Counted from the first letter of the stretch, positions 49,755 through 59,099 are shown. The stretch is 64,000 nt of DNA from Nocardiopsis alba DSM 43377 (GCF_000341225.1 NZ_ANAC01000013.1:215811-279810), one strand, 5' to 3'. The notes: a model not told the origin generated them from the letters alone. Made by a program: numbers and translations.

Positions 49755-52337
49755 GTGGGACAGTCGGGAGGCGCGGGAAGCGGCATCAGGACTCAGCTCA
49801 GCCGCATCGTGCTGATACCCAGCATCACCTTTCTCGCGTTGTTCGTCATGCTCAGCTCCGCCACGCTCGCCCAGGCGGTATCGCTGCGCTCGTCGGTCAC
49901 CGACGGCCGGGCCGCCACCGAGATCACGACGGCGTTGACGGCGCTTCAACTCGAGCGTCGACTGAGCGCCGAGTACCTCACCGCTCCGGGAGAAGAGACC
50001 CGGCGCGCTCTGATGGAGTCCGTCGAGGAGACCGATCTGGCCCTGACGGACGTGCGGGCGGTGCGCTCGACCCTGGAGGCCATCCCCGACACGCGGGAGG
50101 GCGGCTTCCTCGAAGCCGTCGACACGGTCGAGACGGTGCGCTCCGCCAACCTGGAGCGCCCCGGCGACCTCGGAGAGACCCTGGACGCCTACACCGAGGC
50201 GATCAGGATCGGCGCCCGCCTGTACGAGGGCTCCGTCCGCGGTCTGGACGACGGCCCCGCCGGTGTCGAGGCCGCCGCCACGGGCGACCTGCTCTGGGCC
50301 CAGGAGGGCTTCGCCCACGCCGACGCCGTCATCAGCGGCGTCCTGAGCGAGAACTCCCTCGATCGGGAACAGCAGTCCCGGGTCGCCTCGCTGATCGGCG
50401 ACGCGGATCGCAGATTGGACGCCCTGGCCGAGGGATCCCGGAGCGAGGGGGCCGATGCCGCCGAACGGATCATCGGTTCGCGGGACTGGTCACGTGCCAT
50501 GGAGATCACCGAGGCCGTCTCCCATTACGAGGCCCCGGTGGAGATCGACCCCTTCACCGGAGAACAGAGTCGCCTTCCGGAGCCGCCCACCGGTATCGGT
50601 GACTGGCGTTCGGTCGCCGACGGGGTCGACACCGCCTTGGCGGGCGCCGTCTCCGAACGGTCGCTGGCGGTCGTCTCGGCCGTGGAGGCGGCCGCGGCCC
50701 GGATGTTCACCCTGGCCCTGGGCGGCGGCATCATCTCCCTGTTCGCGGGCACCGTGGCCTACGGTGTGGCCGCCCGCTCGGCCGCCCGCCTCACCCACCG
50801 CCTCGCCCGACTGAAGGCCGAGGCCCTGGCGGTGGCGCGCAACGACCTGCCCAGGATCGTGCGCCGCCTGGAGGAGGGGGAGAGCGTCGACCTCGACACC
50901 GAGATGAAACAGCTCGACCACGGTCGGGACGAGATCGGCCAGGTCGCCGACGCCTTCAACATCGCCCAACGCACCGCGATCGGCGCCGCGGTCAAGCAGG
51001 CCGACACCCGGGCCGGGGTCAGCAGGGTCTTCCTCGGGATCGCGCACCGCAACCAGTCCCTGGTCCAGCGTCAACTCCAGCTCCTGGACCGGGTGGAACG
51101 CGAAGAGGAGGACCCCGATCTCCTGGAGAGCCTCTTCCAACTCGACCACCTGGCCACGCGCGGACGGCGGCACGCCGAGAACCTCATCATCCTGGGCGGG
51201 GCCCAGCCGGGACGGCGCTGGCGCCACCCCGTCCCCCTGGTGGACATCATGCGCGGCGCGATCTCCGAGACCGACGAGTACGCCCGGGTCGAGCTCGCCT
51301 CCACCCCGGACCTGTCCCTCGTGGGAGCGGTGGTCGCCGACGTCATCCACCTGCTCGCCGAACTGGTGGAGAACGCCACCGCCTACTCGCCGCCGCACAC
51401 CGACGTCACCATCCGGACGGAGAAGGTACCCAAGGGGGTGGCGGTCGAGATCGAGGACCGCGGTCTGGGTATGACCGAGGAGGCTCTGGACAAGGCCAAC
51501 GGGACCCTCGCAGACGCTCCCGAGTTCGACATGATGACCTCGGGCACCGATGGTCGCCTCGGCCTGTTCGTCGTCGCCAGGCTCGCGCACAAGCACGACA
51601 TCGGGGTGCATCTGCGCTCGTCGCCCTACGGGGGCACCCGGGCCGTGGTCCTCATCCCCAACACCCTCGTCGCGCCCGGGGCGGCCCAGGAGCCCTCCGG
51701 AGCCCCCTACCCCATCCGTATGGGGGCCCCGGAACGGGAACGCCTGGGCCCCGCCGACCTGCTCTCGGCCGGCGCCGAGCAGCGGACCCGGGCCGTACGC
51801 CCGATGCTGCGCCCGGTGCCCGAACACCCGGAGGAGACCCGGGAGGACCGTCGGGTCGAACACGCCCCCGCCCCCCTCCTCCGCCAGGTCCCGGACCTGC
51901 GGCCCGCCGAACGCGACCTGCCGGTCGAGGGAGGGGCCCCGGCGCCACTGCCCAAACGTGAGGCCCGCCGGAGCGGAGGCGCCGAACGCGCGAGGCCCAT
52001 CGCCGCGGCACGGACGACCGGGGCCGATCACGGAGGCGACATCGAGATCGAACAGGACAACGGTCGGGTCGGCGCCGGACCCGATCGGGAGGGACTGCCC
52101 AGACGTAGGAAGCAGGCCAGTCTGGCCCCTCAACTCCGCGATGGCGCCTCGTCCGCGTCGTCCTCCCCGCCGACGTCGACGCGGCGTACCCCCGAACAGG
52201 CGCGCCGCATGATGGACGCCTTCAGCGCGGGGACGCGGCGTGGCCGGGCCGGGGACGTCGGCGCGGACGAGCACGGACACAGCAGTGATGACCAGGTCGG
52301 TGCAGGAGCCGACGACCACACGGGAGAGAGCGACTGA
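49755..52337 (+). CDS. Conservon sensor kinase-like protein (CvnA), nitrate/nitrite-sensing domain
   Basis: 860-residue membrane protein. Transmembrane helix 1 (about 18-40), an external NIT-type helical domain, helix 2 (about 316-337), HAMP, then a histidine kinase-like core with LFQLDHLATRGRRHAENLII (likely His box) and an HATPase domain (HLLAELVENATAYSPPHTD, EIEDRGLGM, RLGLFVVARLAHKH). A 220-residue low-complexity Pro/Arg/Glu tail follows. In Streptomyces conservons CvnA forms a membrane complex with the B, C and D proteins encoded next to it, as here. GTG with GGGGAGGAG 6 bases upstream. Confidence 0.9.
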   Translation: MGQSGGAGSGIRTQLSRIVLIPSITFLALFVMLSSATLAQAVSLRSSVTDGRAATEITTALTALQLERRLSAEYLTAPGEETRRALMESVEETDLALTDVRAVRSTLEAIPDTREGGFLEAVDTVETVRSANLERPGDLGETLDAYTEAIRIGARLYEGSVRGLDDGPAGVEAAATGDLLWAQEGFAHADAVISGVLSENSLDREQQSRVASLIGDADRRLDALAEGSRSEGADAAERIIGSRDWSRAMEITEAVSHYEAPVEIDPFTGEQSRLPEPPTGIGDWRSVADGVDTALAGAVSERSLAVVSAVEAAAARMFTLALGGGIISLFAGTVAYGVAARSAARLTHRLARLKAEALAVARNDLPRIVRRLEEGESVDLDTEMKQLDHGRDEIGQVADAFNIAQRTAIGAAVKQADTRAGVSRVFLGIAHRNQSLVQRQLQLLDRVEREEEDPDLLESLFQLDHLATRGRRHAENLIILGGAQPGRRWRHPVPLVDIMRGAISETDEYARVELASTPDLSLVGAVVADVIHLLAELVENATAYSPPHTDVTIRTEKVPKGVAVEIEDRGLGMTEEALDKANGTLADAPEFDMMTSGTDGRLGLFVVARLAHKHDIGVHLRSSPYGGTRAVVLIPNTLVAPGAAQEPSGAPYPIRMGAPERERLGPADLLSAGAEQRTRAVRPMLRPVPEHPEETREDRRVEHAPAPLLRQVPDLRPAERDLPVEGGAPAPLPKREARRSGGAERARPIAAARTTGADHGGDIEIEQDNGRVGAGPDREGLPRRRKQASLAPQLRDGASSASSSPPTSTRRTPEQARRMMDAFSAGTRRGRAGDVGADEHGHSSDDQVGAGADDHTGESD

Positions 52338-52338
52338 G

Positions 52339-52773
52339 ATGGTGGGCAAGAGCAAGGCCGCGGACAACCTGGACTGGCTCCTGGACGATCTGGTCGACCG
52401 CGTCGTCGGGGCCGGCCACGCGATCGTGCTGTCGGCCGACGGACTGCTGCTGGGCCGTTCCCGAGGACTCAGGCCGGAGGACGCCGAGCACCTGTCGGCG
52501 CTGGCCTCGGCCTTTCAGAGTCTGGCACGGGGCACCGGCAGGCACTTCGGAGGCGGCGACGTCCGACAGACCGTGGTGGAGATGGAGTACTCCTATCTCT
52601 TCGTCACGGCGGCGGGGGCGGGAGCCTGTCTGGCGGTCCTGGCGACCGAGGACGCGGACGTGGGGCTGGTCGCCTATGAGATGAACCTGCGGGTCAAGCG
52701 GGTGGGGGAGTTCCTCACCGCCGCGCCACGCAGGCCCGGCCAACTCACGGCCATGGGAGGTGCCGGCTCATGA
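52339..52773 (+). CDS. Roadblock/LC7 domain protein (CvnB)
   Basis: 144-residue Roadblock-fold protein that in conservons and related systems acts as partner or GTPase-activating element for the D protein. Features: LDWLLDDLVDRVVGAGHAIV, LSADGLLLGRSRGL and YEMNLRVKRVGEFLTAAPR. ATG one base after the CvnA stop; its stop overlaps CvnC (ATGA). Confidence 0.9.
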   Translation: MVGKSKAADNLDWLLDDLVDRVVGAGHAIVLSADGLLLGRSRGLRPEDAEHLSALASAFQSLARGTGRHFGGGDVRQTVVEMEYSYLFVTAAGAGACLAVLATEDADVGLVAYEMNLRVKRVGEFLTAAPRRPGQLTAMGGAGS

Positions 52774-53234
52774 GCACCTCGAAGGGCCGGCACGGGGAGT
52801 CCCCACCCGTGCCCCGGGAGGGGGGCCGGTATCACGGTCGTGGCCACCCCGTCTCCGAGGGGCCCTCCACGGGGCTTCTGCCCAAGGACACCTCCGCCGG
52901 ACCCCTCGTACGCCCTTACACCATGACCAAGGGACGGACCCGACCCGCCGCCGCGGGGCGGGGGCTGGACCTGATCACCATCGTGATGGCGGCCCGAGAC
53001 CCCGGTGAGCGTTCGCGCGGCCCCGAGCGGCAGGCGATCCTCGACCTGTGCCGACGCCCCATCTCGGTGGCGGAGATCTCCGCGCGTCTGGACATCCCGT
53101 TGACCGTGGTCAAGGTGCTCCTGGGGGACCTCGTCGCAGAAGGGGACGTCCGTACCCGGGCGGCCACGCCCATGACCCAGCTTCCCGAGAAGAAAGTACT
53201 TCAGGCGGTACTCGATGGCATCCGCAGACTCTGA
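52770..53234 (+). CDS. DUF742 protein (CvnC)
   Basis: 154 residues with the DUF742 marks LVRPYTMTKGRTRP, LDLITIVMA and a C-terminal winged-helix-like region (RRPISVAEISARLDIPLTVV). Its end overlaps the GTPase start by 20 bases. Role in the complex unknown, possibly DNA binding. Confidence 0.9.
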   Translation: MSTSKGRHGESPPVPREGGRYHGRGHPVSEGPSTGLLPKDTSAGPLVRPYTMTKGRTRPAAAGRGLDLITIVMAARDPGERSRGPERQAILDLCRRPISVAEISARLDIPLTVVKVLLGDLVAEGDVRTRAATPMTQLPEKKVLQAVLDGIRRL

Positions 53235-53817
53235 GAACCGGTCGAGCGCGTACGAGGCGATCCCCCAGGCCGTCAAGATCATCGTCGCCGGAGGGTTCGG
53301 CGCGGGCAAGACCACCCTGGTCGGGGCCGTCAGTGAGATCACCCCGCTCAGCACCGAGGAGGTGATGACCGAGGCCAGCTACGGCGTCGACGACCTGGGC
53401 GGTGTGGAGAACAAGACCACCACCACGGTGGCGCTCGACTTCGGCCGCATCACCATCAACGACGACATCGTGCTCTACCTCTTCGGCACCCCGGGCCAGG
53501 ATCGGTTCTGGTTCATGTGGGACGAGTTGGTGGAAGGCGCGCTGGGTGCGGTGGTCCTGGCGGACACCCGCCGGCTCGACACCTGTTTCCACGCGGTGGA
53601 CTTCTTCGAACAGCGCGGGGTGCCCTTCGTGGTGGCGGTCAACCGTTTCGACGGATCCACCCCCTACCGGGCGGAGGAGGTGCGTGAGGCCCTCGACCTC
53701 TCCGACGCGGTTCCGGTCCTGGTGGCGGACGCCCGTGAACGCGAATCCGCCAAAGAGGTCCTCGTCTCCCTGGTGACGCACGTCATCGACGGCCGTAGGC
53801 CGGCGATGAGCGGTTGA
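53215..53817 (+). CDS. ATP/GTP-binding protein (CvnD), Ras-like
   Basis: 200-residue small GTPase. G1 loop GGFGAGKTTLVGAV, G3 LFGTPGQDRFW and G4 NRFD (NKxD variant). Probably the switch partner of CvnA/B/C. Strongly overlapping genes A-D suggest equimolar synthesis. Confidence 0.92.
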   Translation: MASADSENRSSAYEAIPQAVKIIVAGGFGAGKTTLVGAVSEITPLSTEEVMTEASYGVDDLGGVENKTTTTVALDFGRITINDDIVLYLFGTPGQDRFWFMWDELVEGALGAVVLADTRRLDTCFHAVDFFEQRGVPFVVAVNRFDGSTPYRAEEVREALDLSDAVPVLVADARERESAKEVLVSLVTHVIDGRRPAMSG

Positions 53818-53859
53818 CCCGGGATCCCCTGGGCACGAGGCCCGGGAGGCCCGTTATAC

Positions 53860-53902
53860 GTTCAGGACATACACCCCTGAATGTGGTGTTGAACGCTACA
53901 AT
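53860..53902 (+). promoter_or_regulatory. Candidate promoter and inverted repeat before the CbiX-like gene
   Basis: TTCAGG (53860-53865) and CCTGAA (53877-53882) form an inverted repeat. TACAAT at 53897-53902 is a good -10 about 56 bases before the ATG at 53958. This suggests the CbiX-like gene has its own promoter inside the conservon cluster. Confidence 0.45.
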
Positions 53903-53957
53903 GTCGCGGCAGCGACCACCGCTTGTCCGCCATCCGCCCTCTCGTCTGAATCCTGGT

Positions 53958-54875
53958 ATGCGAAACTCTGACCGACTTCCCCCACGCGAACTGCCCAAGC
54001 GGCGCTCCGGACGTCACCGCAATCCCCTGTCCTTCGACAGTTGGTTCGGCACCCCCGCTCTGATCATGGCGGTCCCGGGTACGGCCGATCAGGCCCGGGG
54101 GGCCGACGGCGAGTCGATCGGCGCCCGGATGGCCGACCTCGTCCGCGCCTACCGCCCCGAGGTCACCATCCGCTACGGACACCTCGAGGGCGACCGAGAG
54201 ACCCTGACCGAGGCCCTGGCCGACCTGAAGGGCGGGGACGACCGTCCGCTCACCGGGGTCGTGGTCCCGTTGGTCACCGCCCCCCACGCGGCCGTGAACG
54301 CCGAGATCGAGGCCGCCGTGGCCCGCTCGGGCGCCAACGTGAGGATCACCGAGGGACTCGGTCCGCACCCGATGCTCGCCGAGGTCCTCCACCTGCGTCT
54401 GGCCGAGTCCGGGTTCGTCCGGGCCGACCGGATGCGCCTGATCAGCGTCACCGCGCGCAACACCACCATGGCCGACGGCGTCGTCGTCGGTGCCGTCGGT
54501 GGTGAGGGCGCTGTGGGCGCCGCCGGTGTGAGCGCGGTGCTGCTCGCGGCCCGTCTGGGCCTGACGGTGCTCCCCGCCGACCTGGAGGACGAGGCCGCCA
54601 TGGACCAGATCATGGCGCAGCTCCGGCAGGGAGGCATCCGACGTCCCGTCATCGCCCCCAGCGCCCTGGGGCCGGAGTTCCCGGCCCATAGACTCCAGGA
54701 GCTGGCCGAACGCCACGGGGCCCGCCCCGGCGCGCCTCTGGGCGCCGACAGCCTGCTCGGCAAGATCGCCGCCCTGCGCTACGCCGAGGTCCTGAACTCC
54801 CTGGGTGTCGAGCAGCCTCCCACCGTGGACGAGCTGCCCGCGCCGGTGGGTTCCCGACACCGCCCCGAGTCCTGA
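53958..54875 (+). CDS. CbiX/SirB-like protein with active-site His replaced
   Basis: 305 residues resembling sirohydrochlorin/cobalt chelatases, with two half-domains. The N-terminal strand that normally ends HGS/HGT with the metal-binding His reads AVPGTADQ here (Pro40). The middle GVVVPLVTAPHAAVN and GLGPHPMLAEVLHLRLAE match the family, as does the C-terminal SLLGKIAALRYAEVL. Loss of the catalytic His argues against chelatase activity; a binding role is possible. It lies between two conservon operons. Start is uncertain; in-frame starts at 53814 and 53901 are unlikely because a promoter lies between them and 53958. Confidence 0.72.
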   Translation: MRNSDRLPPRELPKRRSGRHRNPLSFDSWFGTPALIMAVPGTADQARGADGESIGARMADLVRAYRPEVTIRYGHLEGDRETLTEALADLKGGDDRPLTGVVVPLVTAPHAAVNAEIEAAVARSGANVRITEGLGPHPMLAEVLHLRLAESGFVRADRMRLISVTARNTTMADGVVVGAVGGEGAVGAAGVSAVLLAARLGLTVLPADLEDEAAMDQIMAQLRQGGIRRPVIAPSALGPEFPAHRLQELAERHGARPGAPLGADSLLGKIAALRYAEVLNSLGVEQPPTVDELPAPVGSRHRPES

Positions 54876-54903
54876 GACGCGACACGCCCCGCCAGGAACC
54901 ACG

Positions 54904-54940
54904 ACAGGGCCGCCCCGGAGACGGGGCGGCCCTGTTCTGT
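54904..54940 (+). terminator. Rho-independent terminator after the CbiX-like gene
   Basis: ACAGGGCCGCCCCG, loop GAGA, CGGGGCGGCCCTGT, then TCTGTCTTTC. A 14-bp perfect stem with a GNRA loop. Confidence 0.8.
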
Positions 54941-55142
54941 CTTTCGCGGTCCTGACCTGCGCGTTCGGCCGCATCCAAGGTCCACCTAGCATGTTTCGGC
55001 CCGGTTTTCCCGAGCGCGTGGATAACTATTCGTGATTGTTCGACAGCGTACGGCAATGTTTTTTCGATAGCCTCGGCAGGACCGAAAGCCGCCGTGGCAC
55101 CTCTCCCGGAAGCCTCGGCACCCCGCATGGGCTGGAGGGGCC

Positions 55143-57368
55143 ATGCTCAGAAACCACGCGTCCAACAGGACGATCCGCGGTCAGCTCACGCGCATCGTCC
55201 TCATCCCGAGCCTGTGCTTCCTCGCGCTCTGGCTGATCGTCGCGGCCATCGGCACCGCCCAGGCCGTTCAGCTCATGAGCGCGGTAGGACAGGCGCGTCA
55301 GGGCACGGAGGTCCTTTCCGTCGCGGCCGAGGAGCTGCGGACCGAGCGCCGTCTGTCCCTGGTCCACCTCGGGGAACAGGACAGAGGAGACGTCTCGACG
55401 GTCGAAGAGGAACTGGAGCGACAGCGCTCCGAGAGCGACGAGGCCCTGGCCGAGGCCGTCGAGCTGGCCACCGACCTCGTCGGGGATCGCGACGACGAAC
55501 TCCAACGAGGCGCGGGCATCGTCCAGGAGACACCGGAGGGGGTCGAACGGCTCCGAGAGATGGTCGACGAGCATTCGACCGACCGGGAGCACATCCTGGT
55601 CGGCTACCGCACGCTCATAGAGTCCCTGCTGAACACCTCCGCGGCCCTCATCAACACGACCGACGGAGGAGAGAACCTCACCGACGCCGTGGTGGCCAGG
55701 GAACTCGTCAACGCCCGAGAGGACTACGCGACCGCGGACGCCCTGCTCGCCGGGGTCATCGCCGCCGAACGCATGACCTATGAGGAGACGGCGCACTTCA
55801 CCTTCCTCACCGCCTCCTACCGGGCCACGCTGGACGGCACCGTCAACGCGATGCCGGCCGGACTCAGGAACGAGTACCGGGCCTCGACCGAGGAACCCAC
55901 CTGGGAGGCGGCCGAACAGCTCAGCCGACGCGTGGTCACCCGGCCCCCCGTGGCCGAAGGGGGCGACGGGGTCGACGGAGCGCCGTTGAGCGAATGGAAC
56001 TCCGAGGTCGAGGTCGGGGCGGAGGAATGGGACGCCTCGTCCATCCCGTCCGTCCACGCCCTGGACACCCTGGCCCGCGAACAGACCGAACGCACCGTCG
56101 ACCTGGCCTGGAGCGCCGCGCTCTTGAGGGTCTGGCTGGGCGTCGCCGGGGCCGCCGTCACCCTGCTCGGCGGGGTGTTCGCGATCGCCCTGGTGGGACG
56201 CTCCTCCCGACGCCTGAGCGAACGCCTCTCGTCGCTTCGGGAACAGATCCTGGACCGCGACGCCGACCTGCCCGAGATCGTCGAACGGGCCCAACAGGGC
56301 CGCAAGGTCGATGTCATCGACGAGCTCCCGCCCTTGGACGAACAGGGCGACGATGAGATCGGCCAGGTCGCCGAGGCCTTCGACAGCGCCCAGATCACCG
56401 CGGTCGAGGCCGCCGTCCGTCAGGCGGAGATCCGCCGCGGCGCCAACCGCGCCTTCCTCGGCATCGCCTTCCGCAACCAGACCCTCGTCCAACGACAGCT
56501 GCGCCTGCTCGACGAGATCGAGTACAACGAGCAGAACCCCGACGCCCTGCGCCGACTCTTCCGACTCGACCACCTGGCGACCCGGGCCCGCCGCTACGCG
56601 GACAACCTCATCATCCTCGGTGGCGGACAGTCCGCCCGCCGTTGGCGCCAACCCCGACCGGTCCTCGACGTGCTGCGCGCCGCCATCGCCGAGACCGAGG
56701 ACTACGAAAGGGTCCGCCTCACCTCGGCGCCCCGTGTGCTCATGCACGGACAGGCGGTCGCCGACATCGTCCACCTGCTCGCGGAACTGGTGGAGAACGC
56801 CACCCAGTTCTCCCCGGCGGGCACCCCGGTGGACGTGGGCTGCACCCCCGTGACCGGAGGACTGCTGGTGGAGATCGAGGACCGCGGGCTCGGCATGTCC
56901 GAACAGGGCTACGCGGCCGCCGAGCGCACCCTCACCCGGCCACCGGAGTTCGACGTGATGGCGCTGCCGGACGACCCCCGCCTGGGGCTGTTCGTCGTCG
57001 CCCGTCTCGCCGAGCGTCACGGCATCCGGGTCTGGCTCCACCCCTCGCCCTACGGGGGCACCCGGGCCACCGCCCTGGTCCCCGACAGCCTGCTCGAACC
57101 CGCCGACAACCCGATCGCCGCGGTGAGCCCCTCCGACGGCACCCCCAATTTCCCGGGCCCCCTGGGACAGCCCACGCCCCACCCGGTGCGTGTCTCGGGA
57201 CCCCAGAACCCCTCCTCCCCCTCCGGCCCCCAGGGGACGGTCGGCCGCACCGGTCCGCACGGCTCCTTCGAAGGCTCGGGGCCCCAGGGTCCCTTCGGCC
57301 CCTCCGGGCCGAACGGGACCGGGCCCTTCCCGACCAGGACACCACCAGGAGGACACAGTGAACGCTGA
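55143..57368 (+). CDS. Second conservon CvnA-type sensor with collagen-like tail
   Basis: 741-residue protein of the same architecture as the upstream CvnA: helix 1 (about 18-45), external helical domain, helix 2 (about 327-352), HAMP, RLDHLATRARRYADNLIILG, and HATPase HLLAELVENATQFSPAGTPV with LGLFVVARLAERHG. The last 70 residues are a GPQ/GPN/GPH-rich segment (SPSGPQGTVGRTGPHGSF, GPQGPFGPSGPNGTG) resembling collagen repeats. ATG with GGAGGGG 3-4 bases upstream. Followed only by a CvnC gene; B and D are missing. Confidence 0.88.
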   Translation: MLRNHASNRTIRGQLTRIVLIPSLCFLALWLIVAAIGTAQAVQLMSAVGQARQGTEVLSVAAEELRTERRLSLVHLGEQDRGDVSTVEEELERQRSESDEALAEAVELATDLVGDRDDELQRGAGIVQETPEGVERLREMVDEHSTDREHILVGYRTLIESLLNTSAALINTTDGGENLTDAVVARELVNAREDYATADALLAGVIAAERMTYEETAHFTFLTASYRATLDGTVNAMPAGLRNEYRASTEEPTWEAAEQLSRRVVTRPPVAEGGDGVDGAPLSEWNSEVEVGAEEWDASSIPSVHALDTLAREQTERTVDLAWSAALLRVWLGVAGAAVTLLGGVFAIALVGRSSRRLSERLSSLREQILDRDADLPEIVERAQQGRKVDVIDELPPLDEQGDDEIGQVAEAFDSAQITAVEAAVRQAEIRRGANRAFLGIAFRNQTLVQRQLRLLDEIEYNEQNPDALRRLFRLDHLATRARRYADNLIILGGGQSARRWRQPRPVLDVLRAAIAETEDYERVRLTSAPRVLMHGQAVADIVHLLAELVENATQFSPAGTPVDVGCTPVTGGLLVEIEDRGLGMSEQGYAAAERTLTRPPEFDVMALPDDPRLGLFVVARLAERHGIRVWLHPSPYGGTRATALVPDSLLEPADNPIAAVSPSDGTPNFPGPLGQPTPHPVRVSGPQNPSSPSGPQGTVGRTGPHGSFEGSGPQGPFGPSGPNGTGPFPTRTPPGGHSER

Positions 57369-57801
57369 GGGTCGCCACGCCCGCCGCGAGGAATGGAGGG
57401 AGGCCCCGCGGACCGAGCCGCGACGGTCACCGCGTCACGAGGAGGGGGAGGACGACGAACGCTTCCTGCGTCCCTACGCCATCGACGTGGGGATCCCGGA
57501 ACGGGCCGGGAGCGTCGGAAACGGCCACGCCGACCTCGACCTGCTCACCCTCGTGGTCGCGGCGAGAACCCCGGGTCATCGCGAATGGCTCAGACCCGAG
57601 CGCGAGGCCCTTCTCCTCCACGCCCTGCGGGCCAGGACCATCGTCGAACTCGCCGCCGAGGTCGGACTGCCGGTCGGCCAGGTCCGGGGCATGGTGGCCG
57701 AGATGATGGAGGAGGGGGCCCTCCAACGTTGCGGCCCCTCCCGCCCTCTCGAACGCCAGGACATCCTGCACGCCGTCCTGGTCGGATTGCGCGCCCTCTG
57801 A
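57358..57801 (+). CDS. DUF742 protein (CvnC of the second conservon)
   Basis: 147 residues: FLRPYAIDVGIPERAG, LDLLTLVVAARTPG and a C-terminal winged-helix-like segment (ARTIVELAAEVGLPVGQVRG). GTG 57358 has AGGAGG upstream and overlaps the CvnA2 end by 11 bases. No Roadblock or GTPase gene follows; it may share the partners of the first conservon, 4 kb upstream. Confidence 0.87.
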   Translation: MNAEGRHARREEWREAPRTEPRRSPRHEEGEDDERFLRPYAIDVGIPERAGSVGNGHADLDLLTLVVAARTPGHREWLRPEREALLLHALRARTIVELAAEVGLPVGQVRGMVAEMMEEGALQRCGPSRPLERQDILHAVLVGLRAL

Positions 57802-57869
57802 AGAGGATCGGTCCCCGCCGCCCGGGGACCGCCGGGACACCCGGACGCCGGAGCGCGGACGCGCCTTGC

Positions 57870-57875
57870 TAGCGT
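57870..57875 (+). promoter_or_regulatory. -10 of a leaderless lhgO transcript
   Basis: TAGCGT fits TANNNT and ends 6 bases before the ATG at 57882, with no ribosome site. Same geometry as rarA. Confidence 0.6.
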
Positions 57876-57881
57876 GCGCCC

Positions 57882-59099
57882 ATGCGCAGCACCGAACACA
57901 TCGGCATCATCGGGGCGGGGATCGTCGGCCTGGCCCTGGCCCGCCACATCGCCCTCCACCGCCCCGGCACCCGGGTCACCGTCCTGGAGAAGGAGAACCG
58001 GGTCGCCGCCCACCAGACCGGTCACAACAGCGGGGTCGTGCACGCGGGCCTGTACTACCGGCCCGGATCCCTCAAGGCCACGCTCTGCCGCCGGGGCGTC
58101 GGCCTGCTCCGTGAGTACTGCGCGGAGCACGACCTGCCCTACCGGGAGGTCGGAAAGCTCCTCGTCGCGGTCAACGCCGAAGAGGAGGCCCGCCTCGACG
58201 ACATCGAGCGTCGGGCCGAGGAGAACGGCGTCCCCGGCGTCACCCGACTCGGCCCCGACGGCATCCGAGAGATCGAGCCCCACTCGGTGGGACTTGCCGC
58301 GCTGCACTCGCCCACGACGGCCATCACCGACTACGTCGCCATCGCCGAGCAGCTCGCCGACGACCTGCGGCGTTCGGGGGGAATCGTCCTGCTCAACACC
58401 CCCGTCATCGACGTGCGACAGGACCACGACGGCACCGAGGTCCTCACCGGAGACCCCAAGGGCGAACGGGTCATCCACCGCTTCGACCGATTGATCGTCT
58501 GCGGCGGACTCCAGAGCGATCGACTCGCCGCGATGGCGGGGGCCGACGCCGACCCCAGGATCGTCCCCTTCCGCGGTCACTACCACGAGATCGTCCCCGA
58601 ACGCCGGGACCTCGTACGCGGGCTCCTCTACCCCGTACCCGACCCCCGCTACCCCTTCCTCGGCGTGCACCTGACCCGCCACGTCCACGGCGAGGTCATG
58701 GCGGGCCCCAACGCGATCCTGGCCACGGCGCGCGAGGGCTACCGCGCCCGTGACCTGGTCCCTCGGGAACTCGCGAAGACCCTCTCCTGGCCCGGTTTCT
58801 GGCGGCTGGCCCGCCGACACTGGACGGTGGGCGCGCGGGAGACGTTCGTCTCCGCCTCCCGCTCGGTCTTCGCCGCCCAGGCACGTCGTCTGCTTCCCGA
58901 GATCACCGCCGCCGACCTGCGTCCCGCCGAGGCGGGGGTGCGCGCCCAGGCGCTCGGCCGGGACGGTTCCCTCTTGGACGACTTCCATGTGGACACCCGA
59001 GGGCGTGTGGTCTGCGTGCGCAACGCGCCCTCTCCCGCGGCGACCTCCTCCCTGGCGATCGCCGAGTTCCTCTATGACGGGTACGTCGCCGGGTGGTGA
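57882..59099 (+). CDS. lhgO: L-2-hydroxyglutarate oxidase
   Basis: FAD enzyme (DAO superfamily) oxidising L-2-hydroxyglutarate to 2-oxoglutarate. 405 residues; Rossmann GIIGAGIVGLALARHIA; the family signature HQTGHNSGVVHAGLYYRPGS near residue 45; FRGHYHEIVPERRDLVRGLL and FVSASRSVFAAQARRLLPEI later. Removes a by-product of malate or lactate dehydrogenase side reactions. Not operonic with neighbours. Confidence 0.92.
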   Translation: MRSTEHIGIIGAGIVGLALARHIALHRPGTRVTVLEKENRVAAHQTGHNSGVVHAGLYYRPGSLKATLCRRGVGLLREYCAEHDLPYREVGKLLVAVNAEEEARLDDIERRAEENGVPGVTRLGPDGIREIEPHSVGLAALHSPTTAITDYVAIAEQLADDLRRSGGIVLLNTPVIDVRQDHDGTEVLTGDPKGERVIHRFDRLIVCGGLQSDRLAAMAGADADPRIVPFRGHYHEIVPERRDLVRGLLYPVPDPRYPFLGVHLTRHVHGEVMAGPNAILATAREGYRARDLVPRELAKTLSWPGFWRLARRHWTVGARETFVSASRSVFAAQARRLLPEITAADLRPAEAGVRAQALGRDGSLLDDFHVDTRGRVVCVRNAPSPAATSSLAIAEFLYDGYVAGW

